Assembly: GCA_032718475.1 (NCBI GenBank)
Contig: JAUCBJ010001447.1
Span: 118,922 to 182,921 of the forward strand
Length of the DNA stretch: 64,000 nucleotides
Reading direction: 5' to 3'
Source of the DNA: Nemertoderma westbladi
Taxonomy: Eukaryota; Xenacoelomorpha; Nemertodermatida; Nemertodermatidae
Of this stretch, positions 41,173-52,689 are shown piece by piece. Under the pieces are notes generated by a model. It did not search any database, had not been told where the DNA came from, and saw only the letters and a program-made list of their open reading frames with translations. The translations under genes were made by a program, and so were the position numbers. Position 1 is the first letter of the stretch, and every line of letters starts with the position of its first letter.

Positions 41173-43361
41173 TCTGGTAAGAACAATAACAGATATAGCT
41201 TCTGTATTGCAGTAGGCAATAACGCTGAAGTACCGGACAACCGGTACCTAGTAGGCCTGACTACCTAACCACCCGGACCGGTACCTACAGCAGTACAGGT
41301 ACAGCAGTATTATTCGATTGTGAAATTGTATACCAGTAGGCTGTTTAAGAGATTAGGGACTGTACACCCCTTGTTTCTTTTGGAGCTTACTTATTTCTGT
41401 CAGTTTTATTTACTTGTAGGTTAATATTGAGCAGAAGACGTGTAAGCCTTCCCAGATTGTACAGATAATTTGTAGGCTGGACTGTTGTCTGACTGTTGTT
41501 AAGTTTGAAGGGACTGTAGTGTGTGTAGAGCGTATGTCCGAAAAAGTACTAGTTAGGAAAGTAGGGGCTTCCAGTGCTGTGAGGTAAACCCCCTCGAAAG
41601 AATAAGTCGTACTACTCGGTTAGAACGCATACTAACTAACCATTTCGGAGTCTGCATATACTGTAGTTTATTTAGGCTTGATAGTAGTCTGCCAGCGTTT
41701 GGTCTGTACTTTGTTTGTGTAGTCTGTACGGGTAGCGTAATATTTCTTATTTAGATAATTGTAGGCTGGATTTTGCCTGGCTGTTATTAGGTCTGAAGAG
41801 ATTTCGGTGTGTGTAGAGTGTATGTCCGATAAAGTGCCAGTTGGGAACGTAGGGGCTTCCAGAGCTGTGAGGTAAACCCCCTCGAAAGAATAAGTCGTAC
41901 TACTTGGTTAGAACGCATACTAACTAACCATTTCGGAGTCTGCATATACCGTAGTTTGTTTAGGCTTGATAGTAGTCTGTCAGTATTTGGTCTGCATTTT
42001 GTTTGAGTAGTCTGTATGCGTAGCGTAATATTTATTATTCAGAGTTTATGCGATTATTTGCAACATTCATATCCCCAAGTTTATTCCTACAGTAATTGTG
42101 CTTGTTATATATACCGTTATAGTTAAACTAACCCCGGTACTACATCAGGGCTGCTTGGCGTAGGTAAAGACTGGTGATTTTGTGCCCCGGTCACTCCAGC
42201 AGATACCGTGGTTCTTTTAGCTGTTCAAGTATTTTTAACTACTGATTATTTATTGTATAAGTACTTGTACCTAATTTAGGGTTTAGTGTACAGTGCTTTC
42301 CGAAGGTGATTAGTGTGTAGGCAGTATATTTGTGTTGTAAAGTGGTTAATAGGCACGTTGGTTCTGGTAGACCGCGGTAATTAACTTCTAGGTAGAAACA
42401 CTCCGTGATACATAACGTAGTACTTATAGCGATACGGCTATAAGTCGTCAGATGGTGGTATTTTTTCTATCTGGACAACGCAATATATTTACTACTGCTT
42501 GTTATTTTCAAATACCGTAGTACCCTGTCCGTTGTAATAACCAGATATTCTAACCCTTTGTTAGGCTGGTTTGTAGACTTCTTGTAAAATTACCCTAAAA
42601 ATTCGTTCTTGTAATTTTTGTGTTTATTTAGAGATTGTAATCTCACCCAGAATTGTACGTAATTTGTAGTATTAAGTAACTTAGGTAAATTAGAATTATT
42701 TGTTTTAGTGTCCAACAAGTAGCACTCCACTGAGAGCGCACAGCTTCTGTGTAGTGACTCCCCCCAGAAATAATAACATTTATTTCAAATATTGACAAAA
42801 CCCATTTTAACGGGTATATATATTATAAATCAACTCAAACGATTTATAAATAGTAGGCCTGCCATACAACAATTAGGTCTAAATATCAGTTGGACTACTG
42901 CTTAAATAATGGTAATCAAGTAAAGCAAAGTAACCAAGTAACCCCTAAAATTTCAGAAATTCGATTATTCTAAAAATACCGGTTATTTACAATAGGCTTA
43001 TTATATTTATTTCTATAAATTTAGGCTGAAATTATACCGGTATTCTGTAATTAATTCTAGTCCATAATTATACTTATATATACTATAAGTGTAAGCTGTA
43101 TACCGGTATTCACGATAGGCCTATTATATATTTATATATATTTGTGCTGGAATTATATACCGGTATTCTGTGACAAATCTAGTCTGTAATAATACTTATA
43201 TATATACTATAAGCACACCGGTATTCTAATATATTATATATATATCACGTTACACTGAGTAACATTATTGGTAATTAATTACTAGGCTAACAGTTGATAC
43301 TGAATTACTAGACTTGCTTTAACTGTAATATAGCAGTAGGCATTCAACTGTACAAACAAAC
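41173..43361 (+). other. Untranslated leader of element B
   Basis: Collinear with the leader of element A, inverted. It holds the pair of ~290-bp units (about 41450-42040) and about two ~120-bp ACCGGT-containing units (42960-43225; A has three). No ORF looks real. A short duplicate of the first 40 leader bases lies on the other side of element C (24585-24633). Confidence 0.75.
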
Positions 43362-46300
43362 ATGTCTGACACAAAGCAAAACCTGTCAGACAGTCTCCTA
43401 GATACAACCATCTGTGACCCAGACCGGAGTGTGGAACGTGAGAGACCGAAGTTCAATTCACCTCCTACTGTAAGAAAGATCATCCCTTCAGTAGTAGTGT
43501 CAGACCCTAGGCTAGTTAAGGATAGACAATTAAAGCAACGGCAAGTAGAAGCGGAAAGAAAAGCGGCAGCTGCAGCAATAGAAGCGGAAAGAAAAGTGGC
43601 AGTGGCAGCGGCAGAAGCAGATGGAAAAGCGGCAGAAAGAAAGATAGCAGTGGCAGAAGCAGAACTAAGAGCATCTGAAGAGACCACCCAACTAGAGCTG
43701 GAAAAACTTCAGGCGGAACAAGAATACTTGAAGAAACAAAGGACAGCTATAGTTGCAACTCAGATACGGTTACTGAGTCGATATACTTCCAGAAGACAGG
43801 GATTTGCCTCCTCCGATGAAGGTGATATGAGAGATCCCGAAGGTAGAGGTAATAAATCTCGTTCAAGCGGACGTAGACGGATGCTCAAGCGGACGTTACC
43901 TCCTGAGGTGAGAATGCAACTGGATAGTGTAGACTTAGGTAGTACAGAACCCACAGACCAAATTAAAATAGAAAGACTCCCTACTATAGTAGATGAGCCT
44001 GAAATAATTAGGCCTGTTCTGGAAATCACCCCTTTGGTGATAGAGACACCTGTACTCCCTGAACCTACCTCTAAATTCCCTCTGCACAGCACTAAGCTAC
44101 CTGTGCCCCACAGAACCGCCCCAGAAAATGTTCATGTCCTGGACTCCGAGCGAAATATTAATGATTTGTCGCCCGTTGTCCCTCGTCCGCCCGCTACAAC
44201 GTTGGCGCCTCCCGCTTCGGCGGTCGAGTGGGTAGATGAGGGACGACGGGAGATGGGTCTCCTGCTCGGGCAGCTGAGGGAACACCGTTCTTGCTCCTCT
44301 CAGCAGGTCCAGGAGATGGGGGAGACTGTGCAGCAGTTAAAGGGAACAATTAGAGAGGGTAGGTTAGAGTTGCAAGAAGTGCAGCAAAGTATTGCGTTAG
44401 AACGCGACAAACTAGTAAATCTCCAAAAGGGTATACCACCACCCCCTGTAACAATGTGTCAACCTGTTAGGTCTGAAGTATTTCATGCGCAAGGTGTGGA
44501 GCCTACACGCATCTATACTGCTAGTGAAGTAGAAACTCCTATAGTGAACCCTATTAAGGGTAATTATAAACTTGTTGACAATGATATTCCATCTAGACTT
44601 GATAATAATCCGAGAAATTTATATACCGATAACTCAATATTAAATAACACGATGGCCCAAGAAAGTTTTACGCGTCAAATGGCTAGAACCGAAGCCCGTG
44701 AAGCGGTAAAGGTGGGAGAGATCATCAAGTTCAATGGAGATGAGATGAAATGGTTACCTTTTAATGAATATTACAAAGATAACATACAGAACTCTGTGCT
44801 ATCTAACGGAGAAAAACTTAGATTCCTCATCGAGTGCTTGGAAGGATCTCCCAAGTTAATGGCGTTAAAGTTTATTGGACATCCAGATGGATTAAGACAA
44901 GTTTGGGATACCCTAAACATCAGGTATGGTAATAGGAATAACATAGCTAAATATTTGTATGCAAAATTAGTAGCGCCCCGAAAGTTCATTAGCAGCGGGA
45001 TAATAGAGTTTTCCGACGAGATTCAGGAGATCTGTAGACAACTAGATTGGTTAGGTAAGTCTCATGAATACCAGAATTCTATGGTTGTAGGAGCCTTAGC
45101 ATCTACTTTGCCCAAGGGTGGAGTAGGTACACGCTGGGACAAGAAAGTGTTATATATGATGGAACAACAACGACGAGACCCTACCATGGCTGATCTCATG
45201 TCATTCTTAGATGGAGAAGTGAAATTACAGCTCCTAAGGCAGTCCAGAGAGAAGACACCGGAAAACAAGGTAAGTGAGAAACCCGTTTCTAGGAGAAAAG
45301 TAACACCAGTGTGTTATACAGACGACGGCAAAAGCCAGGCTTCTCAAGAAGAAGACAGCGGGAAAGACACTGAAAGATCTTATTATGTCAATAAAACGCA
45401 TAAAGACGTAAGTAAATTCAAGTCTCGAACCAATTACAGGAGAGAACAGGTAAGAAAAACTCCTCCTACGTCTCCTAAGAGAATTCATGTAAGAAAGCCC
45501 GAGGAAAGAACGAGTGTGCACAACGTTACCCAAAGTAAGGTAAGTAACATCAAACCAAAATGTGTGCTGTGTGACGGGCCCCACCGTTTAAATGCGTGTA
45601 ATGAATTCCTAAAGAAATCATTAAAGGATAGACGTGAAGTCATGTGGGATAAGCGGTTGTGTTATAATTGTCTCAGACGAGGACACCAACGGCGAACCTG
45701 TTACTCCGACGCAAGGTGTGCGAAGTGCGGCGCGAAACATCATATTTTGTTGCACACGGAATTCGAAAGAAACAGCCTGAGTCAGGTAAGTGAGTCCGAA
45801 CTACATGTCCAATTCAGTGATGTGAACGACACTGACCAAAGTTCTGAGATGGAAGGATTCTATACGGACGAATTCTCTGACCAAAGTTTTGAAATGGAAG
45901 GATTCTATACGGACGAATTCTCAGACGAAAACGAATCCTGTTACTTAATAAATACCGCAGTGTATCGAGCACTTACGTATGAGAAGGAAACCGACAGTGA
46001 GCTCCCCCTAACTACTTCTGATCGACAACCATCTTGGAAAGCGCCAACTTCCAATGTAGGAATCCGAGCATTTCCTGTAGTACAGTTAAGGGTCCACGGA
46101 CCTAAAAGGAGTTATATAGTGAACGCCCTCCTTGACTCCGGTAGCACAGGAACATTCATCGACAAAGAACTAGCCGAAGACATCTTTGCTGGACAACCCA
46201 AGTTCCGAACTAAGCTAAACATGTCAGGAATTATGCAGGTTTGGAAATCTACCGTAATAGCGGATTATTATGTAGGCGCGTTGTCCACCCCCCAGGATGA

Positions 46301-47036
46301 ACTAGGAGAACACAGCATAAGGTCAGTAAAAATGGTAGCGATAAAGAACTTCGCTACCAGCCAAGTGGAACCTTATAACTGGGATGAGGATGATTTCACC
46401 CAGCAGCATGAGATACCTAGATTCAACACCGATTACCCTGGAGTCCAAATACTCATCGGTCAAAATGCGCATGAAGCGCTCGAGACATTGGAGAAACGGC
46501 CTGCTCAACCGCAACCACTACAAGCTTATGCGGGAAGAACTAGAGTGGGTTGGTACTTTACTGGCCCTTCCTGTATAACTCTCATGGAAAGATTACCGAA
46601 AGATCAGGTATATCAAGTAAGAGAATGGGAAGATGAGAGCAGTGAGTTAGACGATCCAACTGAGGGAAGACCATACTCCTCAGATAATGACGACATCAAC
46701 TCCAATGTAGATCAATGGAGACATTGCCCCGAGACGATTAATCTAGCCGACATCGCCTCCAGAGGAGCAACTCCTCAAGAACTGACAGATACTCCAGACT
46801 GGTTAGGTGAACCCGACTTCCTAAGTAAAGAAGATGAATGGCCTCCCCACCTTAACCCGGCTGAGATTAGACAGGCCAAGGGAGCGGAGAAAGTAACACA
46901 ACCACTAAATCGCCCAGCTGGTCGTTTATGTTTACTGGAAAGAGACCGAAAACTGTCCGGAAACTATGGAAGGCAAGATACTCTTCCCACGACCACCTCC
47001 CTAATCCAACAAATATCTAGGGACTCCATAACGTAA
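43362..47036 (+). CDS. gag: Element B gag-protease polyprotein with RT, RNase H and integrase deleted
   Basis: 1224 codons from an ATG with A at -3. Residues about 60-120 are a coiled coil, about 447-626 the BEL gag domain (DUF1759 type), and about 733-800 three intact zinc knuckles (CVLCDGPHRLNAC, CYNCLRRGHQRRTC, CAKCGAKHHILLH). The protease active site is near 923 (LLDSGSTGTFID). Compared with element A, three blocks are gone: about 1.0 kb of gag N-terminus (near 43510-43540), about 1.77 kb of RT and RNase H (near 46694), and about 1.7 kb of integrase (near 46897). The flanks stay in frame, leaving RNase H and pol C-terminal scraps at the end. A short in-frame repeat (DQSFEMEGFYTDEFS) has been gained. 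Gag and protease could still assemble and mature a particle; polymerase must come from elsewhere. Confidence 0.9.
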   Translation: MSDTKQNLSDSLLDTTICDPDRSVERERPKFNSPPTVRKIIPSVVVSDPRLVKDRQLKQRQVEAERKAAAAAIEAERKVAVAAAEADGKAAERKIAVAEAELRASEETTQLELEKLQAEQEYLKKQRTAIVATQIRLLSRYTSRRQGFASSDEGDMRDPEGRGNKSRSSGRRRMLKRTLPPEVRMQLDSVDLGSTEPTDQIKIERLPTIVDEPEIIRPVLEITPLVIETPVLPEPTSKFPLHSTKLPVPHRTAPENVHVLDSERNINDLSPVVPRPPATTLAPPASAVEWVDEGRREMGLLLGQLREHRSCSSQQVQEMGETVQQLKGTIREGRLELQEVQQSIALERDKLVNLQKGIPPPPVTMCQPVRSEVFHAQGVEPTRIYTASEVETPIVNPIKGNYKLVDNDIPSRLDNNPRNLYTDNSILNNTMAQESFTRQMARTEAREAVKVGEIIKFNGDEMKWLPFNEYYKDNIQNSVLSNGEKLRFLIECLEGSPKLMALKFIGHPDGLRQVWDTLNIRYGNRNNIAKYLYAKLVAPRKFISSGIIEFSDEIQEICRQLDWLGKSHEYQNSMVVGALASTLPKGGVGTRWDKKVLYMMEQQRRDPTMADLMSFLDGEVKLQLLRQSREKTPENKVSEKPVSRRKVTPVCYTDDGKSQASQEEDSGKDTERSYYVNKTHKDVSKFKSRTNYRREQVRKTPPTSPKRIHVRKPEERTSVHNVTQSKVSNIKPKCVLCDGPHRLNACNEFLKKSLKDRREVMWDKRLCYNCLRRGHQRRTCYSDARCAKCGAKHHILLHTEFERNSLSQVSESELHVQFSDVNDTDQSSEMEGFYTDEFSDQSFEMEGFYTDEFSDENESCYLINTAVYRALTYEKETDSELPLTTSDRQPSWKAPTSNVGIRAFPVVQLRVHGPKRSYIVNALLDSGSTGTFIDKELAEDIFAGQPKFRTKLNMSGIMQVWKSTVIADYYVGALSTPQDELGEHSIRSVKMVAIKNFATSQVEPYNWDEDDFTQQHEIPRFNTDYPGVQILIGQNAHEALETLEKRPAQPQPLQAYAGRTRVGWYFTGPSCITLMERLPKDQVYQVREWEDESSELDDPTEGRPYSSDNDDINSNVDQWRHCPETINLADIASRGATPQELTDTPDWLGEPDFLSKEDEWPPHLNPAEIRQAKGAEKVTQPLNRPAGRLCLLERDRKLSGNYGRQDTLPTTTSLIQQISRDSIT

Positions 47037-48679
47037 CAACATACGGAGTGGGTGTGTGACTATATTATTTTATATTTATTTTATTATTTTATATTATGTA
47101 TGTATTATTATGTAATTTTATTATAATCGTTTTCTTTAATTTTATTTAGTCAAATGTTATTTAGCGATTATTTAGTAGATTAGTGCAATATATTAGTGTT
47201 TATTACTTAATTACTTATATATTATATATTTAGTGCGACGGCGAGAAATAATTCTTTTTCTCTTTCCTTACTGTCCATATCATATTATAAATACGTAACT
47301 ACAGTAAGATGAAATATCCGTACTTATTAAAGTACAATAAAGCTCCTACTATCTTCAAGTATTATTGGTAGGCAGAGTATTAGGAATGCAAAGTTCAGAT
47401 CCTCGTGTCTCGGCTAAACCAAGCTCTGGGTAGACCTTGGAAACGACTTGCCTCTTCACACTGACATTGCTTCGTGCGATATTGCTCTCATACCGTATAT
47501 TAAATAATACATATAGTAGCGTGATGTCCCTTTAACAGTAGCGTAAAACGCAAAATAAATCTGTTAAACCCTTTGACCATCTGTAATTCTAGTCGATTAA
47601 GATATCGCGGCACCCACCGATATACTTGAAAGACAAAATTTAGAATCAGTGGTTAACGTCCCCAGGCATGTTCTGGAATAAACCGGTGCCCATCCTAAAT
47701 ATTAATTATTAATATTTTTAAAATCTGTCAAATTTTAGATCCTTTAAAATTCTAGTCTATTAAGATATCGTAGCACTTACCGATATTCTTAAAAAGACAA
47801 ATCCCTAGAATCAAGGATCCCAGTCCCCAGATATGTTCTGGAATAAAATTGTGTCTATTTTAATATTAAATAATAAAATTTACGGGAATAAATGCTAATT
47901 CATCTCTTCCATGAATTTGATAAATTGTCATTTTGTACAAATTATAACATTCCCAAAATTCCATTAATTAATAGATCATGGGAGCGGAGATTCACCCTAT
48001 TAAGTGTATTAGTGTGCGAGAATCTCCAATATATAGTCAATAGCCGATAAAATTCATAAAATCATATATAAAGATGATATTGACCATTAAAGACTTACTA
48101 TTAAATAGCATCCCAGATCTGTATGCATGGGAATTACCCTAATTCTACCGCTAGCTTTCCATAATGTCACCATAGCAACAACCACTCTAGAATTAGAAGC
48201 GAGTTAACAGAACAATAAAAAGCTTGCTCATTGAATAGCATATGGAATAAATAGCACACCGCTAGTATCCAAGGATACATAATAACAACGTGACATTCTG
48301 GAAGGCACTTGACTAACGGACAAATGACCCGAATGTGTGATAGAATGTGTACCATTTGTGACAGTTACGTGGAATTTGTGCGTTTGTAGGTGAATGTTAC
48401 TACTAAGGTGTGTTTACAGTAGCGAGTCGCAATTGTGAAAGTAGCCCTAACTCTCCAGTAAGAACCTGAAGTATATCTAAGCCTTTGGGACGGACGGTGG
48501 AGTGACTCGTGCTGGTAGTTGTAGTCGTTGTGCAGCTACGACGTTGGCGATAGGCACATCGGCGAAAGTACACCAGCGCTGAGGATCTCGCACTGTCCGG
48601 GGGCAGAGAGGGGTAGGCAGCGACGCCCGCTCGCCTAAATATAAACTCATTATAATATGGATAAACTTATATAGCAGAT
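47037..48679 (+). other. 3' non-coding region of element B
   Basis: Its first 750 bases match 742-1 of element A inverted. Two ~165-bp tandem units (about 47587-47920) begin TTCTAGTCGATTAAGATATC. After 48400 the sequence becomes more GC-rich, leading to ORF3. No ORF of note. Confidence 0.65.
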
Positions 48680-50204
48680 ATGATTGAGTTGATAGAAGAT
48701 GATCTTGGTATCAGGGAGCGATATACTCTACCTTTACAAGCGTTTGTTGATAGCTTGATACGCGGCGACGCTGGTCCAACTACTACGGAGGACGATGGTC
48801 GTTATATCTAACCACCAATGTCCCGGGAGCAACTTGCGCGTGGGTTGGACTGTAGAAAATTCACCGCTCGCTGTGCGCGTCGTAAATGGTACGTATATGG
48901 ACTTCTTAACTACTGGTCATCCTATCGACCTACACGATACGAACGATATAGACACCAAAAGGGAAATGGTTTTATTTAAATATCATACCCAGCGGAAGCG
49001 GAACGATAAACTGAGACTCGAACACGAAAATTCTATTCGAAACCGACTCGAAAGTGAAGATGTTGAAGAGCCGGATAAACGCAGCGACTTCACCAAAATA
49101 TCTGGAATTCTTGAGAGAAACATATCTCGATATTACCAGTCAACAGAATCTAGAAACTCGATATCCTCAAGGTATATATCATGACCGCATGGTAGAACTC
49201 AAACGGCTCTATTCCACTATGATGTATCTTACCGCCGATCGACCGCTACCTGTTGTACCGGATAGCTTCGAACAGATGGAGGAATATTGTAAGCTGGAGA
49301 AAGATCACTCGCGTTTCCCCTACAAGACGTGCGTCTTTGGTATTATTGCGATGAATGCCCTAGACCCAACCAACAAACGGAAAGACCTAAACATCCGCGG
49401 AGACGTTGCACTAAACACGGTTTTACTCGCTATACTTGCGGGAGTTTCGAGCGAAATTTGTTTGACGTATCACCTACGCTCGTTCGACTCAGACAATCCT
49501 TAAATAAACCAATGATCAGAGTTTCGGAATACTCGATCAGACCTCCTCATTCCCTAGTGAGACCTCAGACTCTTGATCCTATTAGTATGACGGATCCTCC
49601 CGAGCTGTACTCACTGTTCAAAGATCTAGTGTTACCTGAACAATTAGTCGGTGGCACCCCGGTTGTGGGCTTCCTAGCTATTAGCCCATCCTACCTAGCC
49701 GGATTGGGACGCGGACATTTAATATCGCCGTTTAACCCTTACCATCGTCCCGGCTTAACACGATATAACCTGTCACCAAAGTGGCGGAGAGCGTTGTACC
49801 AAATGAGTTAGACGCTATTCTACAAAGATCAGAAAAGGAACTTACGCTTGTTCAGATAAACGTAAATTGCACTAGCAAGTCCAAGCGGTAAACAAAGTAA
49901 CTTTATCTCAGTTCGATCGGGAAATCCAGAATCTCTAAGAAGTTATCGAACTTGGACGACCCTATTCTCTGCGAGAGTTTTTGGATGAACGTATCCAGCT
50001 ACGAGCGGAGGAAAATCAGCTCGAGGAGAAGCATATCGAAACGGCGGATACCCCGACCATAATCCTACACCTTCTGATGCAATCATATTGCACCCTTCAC
50101 CCAGGAGTTATAGCCCTCCTAGTAAAGTGGCTCCCCCCAAAGAGAAAAGGACTCTTGCTAGCTTTAAAAAACTGCGTAAACGCCGTCCACGCAAGAAAGA
50201 CTAA
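48680..50204 (+). pseudogene. Element B ORF3, decayed, unrecognised
   Basis: About 508 codon lengths from ATG at 48680. Coding character passes through several frames: 48680-48811 then stop TAA, same frame on to 48979, then 48960-49184, 49054-49503, 49329-49811, then a frame with a TAA near 49890 and another near 49950. It ends in a Lys/Arg-rich tail (KKLRKRRPRKKD) at 50204. Middle parts look like real protein (DRMVELKRLYSTMMYLTADR; PELYSLFKDLVLPEQLVGG). No zinc knuckle, signal peptide or membrane segment is seen. It occupies the same place as ORF3 of element C and shares a basic tail, but I see no residue-level similarity. At least five lesions, while gag-protease is intact. Confidence 0.55.
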
Positions 50205-50273
50205 CTGTTTAGAGTATTTTTATATTTTAGAAACTGTGATTTTTTATATTTTATAGAATTAAATCCCATTTTC

Positions 50274-50282
50274 TGGGAGCGG
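50274..50282 (+). promoter_or_regulatory. Polypurine tract of element B
   Basis: GGGAGCGG directly before the TG of the 3' LTR. It matches GGAGCGG at the corresponding place in element C, which supports both LTR boundaries. Confidence 0.75.
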
Positions 50283-51442
50283 TGTAAAAGCTTTTGTGGG
50301 ATATAACTGGCCCTTTTGCTTCGCAATCCAGTTTCCCTCAATGCGCTCAAATACTCTAAAGAAAAACTCCCTAACTCAAATGATGCAAGCTACCGGCTGA
50401 TTGGCTGATTTGCTGTACGTATGGCCTCTTTGTTCTGTTCGATCAACCAACCAGAGCAAGGTCAACCAAGCAGAGTGATTCATCCTGTGTGTTGGCTAAG
50501 GGCTGCAAAAACCCGAATAGTTCGGCATTTAGACATTCGTGGAATCTGTGGAATATGGAGCTCTGCCAATGAGAGCTTTTCCTCTTTGTGTTGAAAGCTA
50601 CCTGCAACAGCTCACAGGGTTCAGTGTGTTGGTTTTTCCAGAGCCTAGAACATCGGCTATGGAATTATTCTGAATTATTCCAGCATTAGAACGGCTTTAA
50701 TTATAAGAACACATAACTGTTACCCGTACAGTACGGTACGGTACCTACTGCTGTATTGCACATTATTTACTGCTATTTACTGTTTGTTATTAATTGTATC
50801 AGTTGTTTACATATTGTTATTTGGAGAATAACGATAAACGATCAGAAACCCCGATCTTCTTGATACACTAAGGTTAGAGAGACCGGTTACATATAGCAAT
50901 TGCGACTTATATTATCGTGGTTTGTAGTGAATTGAATGCTATTTTATAGGCCCTACAAATGTCGGTTGCTATTCTCCTTATATATGATTAAAATCAGTGA
51001 CTATCGGCAATTCAGTGTGCAGCGGTGTGCAATAGTCTGTATGTGCTTGTCCGCGTAACAAAGCATCTCCTAAAGAATGCGCCTTATGTGATTTATAAGC
51101 CATCCCGTTGTGTTTAGTGTAAGTCATAGCTCTGTTTATATAGATAGAGCGCCACGTCCTAAAAGAACTGCTAATATTTCCCGAAAGTGAATAATATTTG
51201 TCAGAGATTATATATTAACGATCAATCGAATAGTACGGTAGGCCTGCACCGCAATCAAATTAAAGCATCCGAATCCAGTCTCCCGGGTATATCCAGCGGG
51301 TGAATGGTCGCGCATAGACTGGCTTCGGCTAATGTTGGATTTATTTGTCTCAAATACTTGTCATAGGCTAAAGTCAATTTATAACCTAGAAGACATATAG
51401 ATTTGGCGGGTTAAACTGCCAAAGGTCTTAAAAGCGCGAACA
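50283..51442 (+). repeat. 3' LTR of element B
   Basis: 1160 bases, TGTAAAAGC to GCGCGAACA, followed by the target duplication GGGTG (51443-51447). It is 9 bases longer than the 5' LTR because of one insertion near 50972. Confidence 0.9.
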
Positions 51443-51447
51443 GGGTG

Positions 51448-51800
51448 CAAAAATGTGGTGCTAGCACCAAATTTTGAAAACCATCAAATATAACAATTGA
51501 TTGTGTCACCTTGTTTCTTGCGTTATACGGGTTTGTGATGGTTCTGAATTCAATGGAATCAGTAAAAATTTCATAAGAGTTCTCAAACTTGTATTTTTCG
51601 CCGGTGACTGAAAATTGTTGTGCCAGCACCAAATTTTGGAAAATATGCAAATTGATCAGTAGATAGTATCACCTTGTTTCTTGCGTTATACGGGTTTATG
51701 AGGGTCCCGAATCCGATGGAATCAATAAAAACAGCACTGGACATCGCAAACTTGTACTTTTTGGTGATGGGTACGAAATTTGGTGCTAGCACCAAAATTT
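51448..51800. repeat. 161-bp tandem units, right part, in the piggyBac-like element
   Basis: Continuation of the units cut by element B: starts near 51585 and 51747, with GGTGCTAGCACC palindromes at about 51459 and 51782. Joining across the insertion keeps the ~161-base period, which independently confirms the insertion point. Confidence 0.8.
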
Positions 51801-52365
51801 ACCAAATTACGCCGAAAAAATACAAGTAGCAATGATCTGGCATATTAGAAATGTATTCCATTAGAATCAGCGCCCTCGAAAACCTGAAAATACGAATTTA
51901 TAGCATCGTATAAGTGAGTTAAAAATTTTGTGTTCTAACTGAAAAGTGCTGGTTACTTGTTTTTTTCATTTTTTTCCTATGCAGAGAGGACTAAACAGCC
52001 ATTTATAGTAATCATATCATTTTTAAATATTTTCCAATGTATTTTACACCCCAGAAAACCTGTATTGAAAAATAATTAGTCGAAAATGTAACTTTCAAAT
52101 TTTGTGAAAATTGTGCACTACTTGTCATTTTGGTGCTGCAATACAACCACCCCAGTACATTTTTTCGGTCGCATCCAGAAAAGTGATACCTACGTACAAA
52201 CAAAAAAATCAGACGTTTTCGTAAATATTTGTAGATTTTAGAGGGGGGGGGGGGGGGTCAATATGACCCCCCCCCCCCCCCCCCCGGTATTTGTACAACA
52301 TTTTATAGCCCGGTACTAATAGGGTTAATATGCTGCATCAATAATGGAGTTGGAGGTATTTTTTC

Positions 52366-52689
52366 TCATAGCAGTGTAACCAATACTGGCTGATCTGGAA
52401 TGGCACTCAAAAAGCCATCCAGTTGACGCTTAAATGCTGCAATGGAACATCCCGTTAGATTACGTATACGACGGGGTATAGAATTGAATAATTTAGGACC
52501 CATTACGCAAAAACTCTCGTCATATAGAGATCTCACACGACCAATTCCATGTAAAGGGGGTATAACACACAAACGACCACGTCTGTCACTTATGTAATAT
52601 TTAATAGCGGCGCTGGTGTTCGTTAGGTTGGGAACAATTTTTTCGAGAATCTTCCATAATAACAATGTAGCGTTCCCTCCTCCTCTCAA
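52366..52689 (-). pseudogene. Non-LTR retrotransposon (LINE) RT C-terminal fragment
   Basis: 107 codons. The segment GPKLFNSIPRRIRNLTG, then SIAAFKRQLDGFLSAIPDQP, is the typical end of the reverse transcriptase ORF in Jockey/CR1-like LINEs. No catalytic domain is present, so this is a 5'-truncated copy. The start is arbitrary. It lies 40 bases outside the piggyBac-like element. Confidence 0.75.

Larger units (their letters stand above)
23434..51442 (+). mobile_element. BEL/Pao element B, gag-protease derivative, with element C nested inside
   Basis: LTRs 23434-24584 and 50283-51442 are flanked by GGGTG at 23429-23433 and 51443-51447. Without element C it is about 11.5 kb: LTR, leader (41173-43361), a single gag-protease ORF (43362-47036), non-coding DNA, a decayed third ORF (48680-50204), a polypurine tract (50274-50282) and LTR. 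I count seven substitutions and one 9-base indel between the LTRs. It is the same family as element A, but RT, RNase H and most of integrase are deleted. Confidence 0.9.
22748..52324. mobile_element. piggyBac-like non-autonomous transposon split by element B
   Basis: The left end is TTAA (22744-22747) then CCCTATTA. The right end is TAATAGGG then TTAA (52325-52328). TTAA target sites and termini starting CCC are the piggyBac signature. Just inside each end is a G-run/TCA..TGA/C-run hairpin (GGGGGTCAATATGACCCCC, near 22760-22790 and 52240-52285). Removing element B and its target duplication leaves about 1.56 kb without a transposase. That remainder contains tandem 161-bp units, two and a half on each side of the insertion. 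Confidence 0.75.

Noticed and set aside
48680-50204. Envelope gene of element B
   Set aside because: No signal peptide, transmembrane helix or cysteine pattern; ends in a basic tail.
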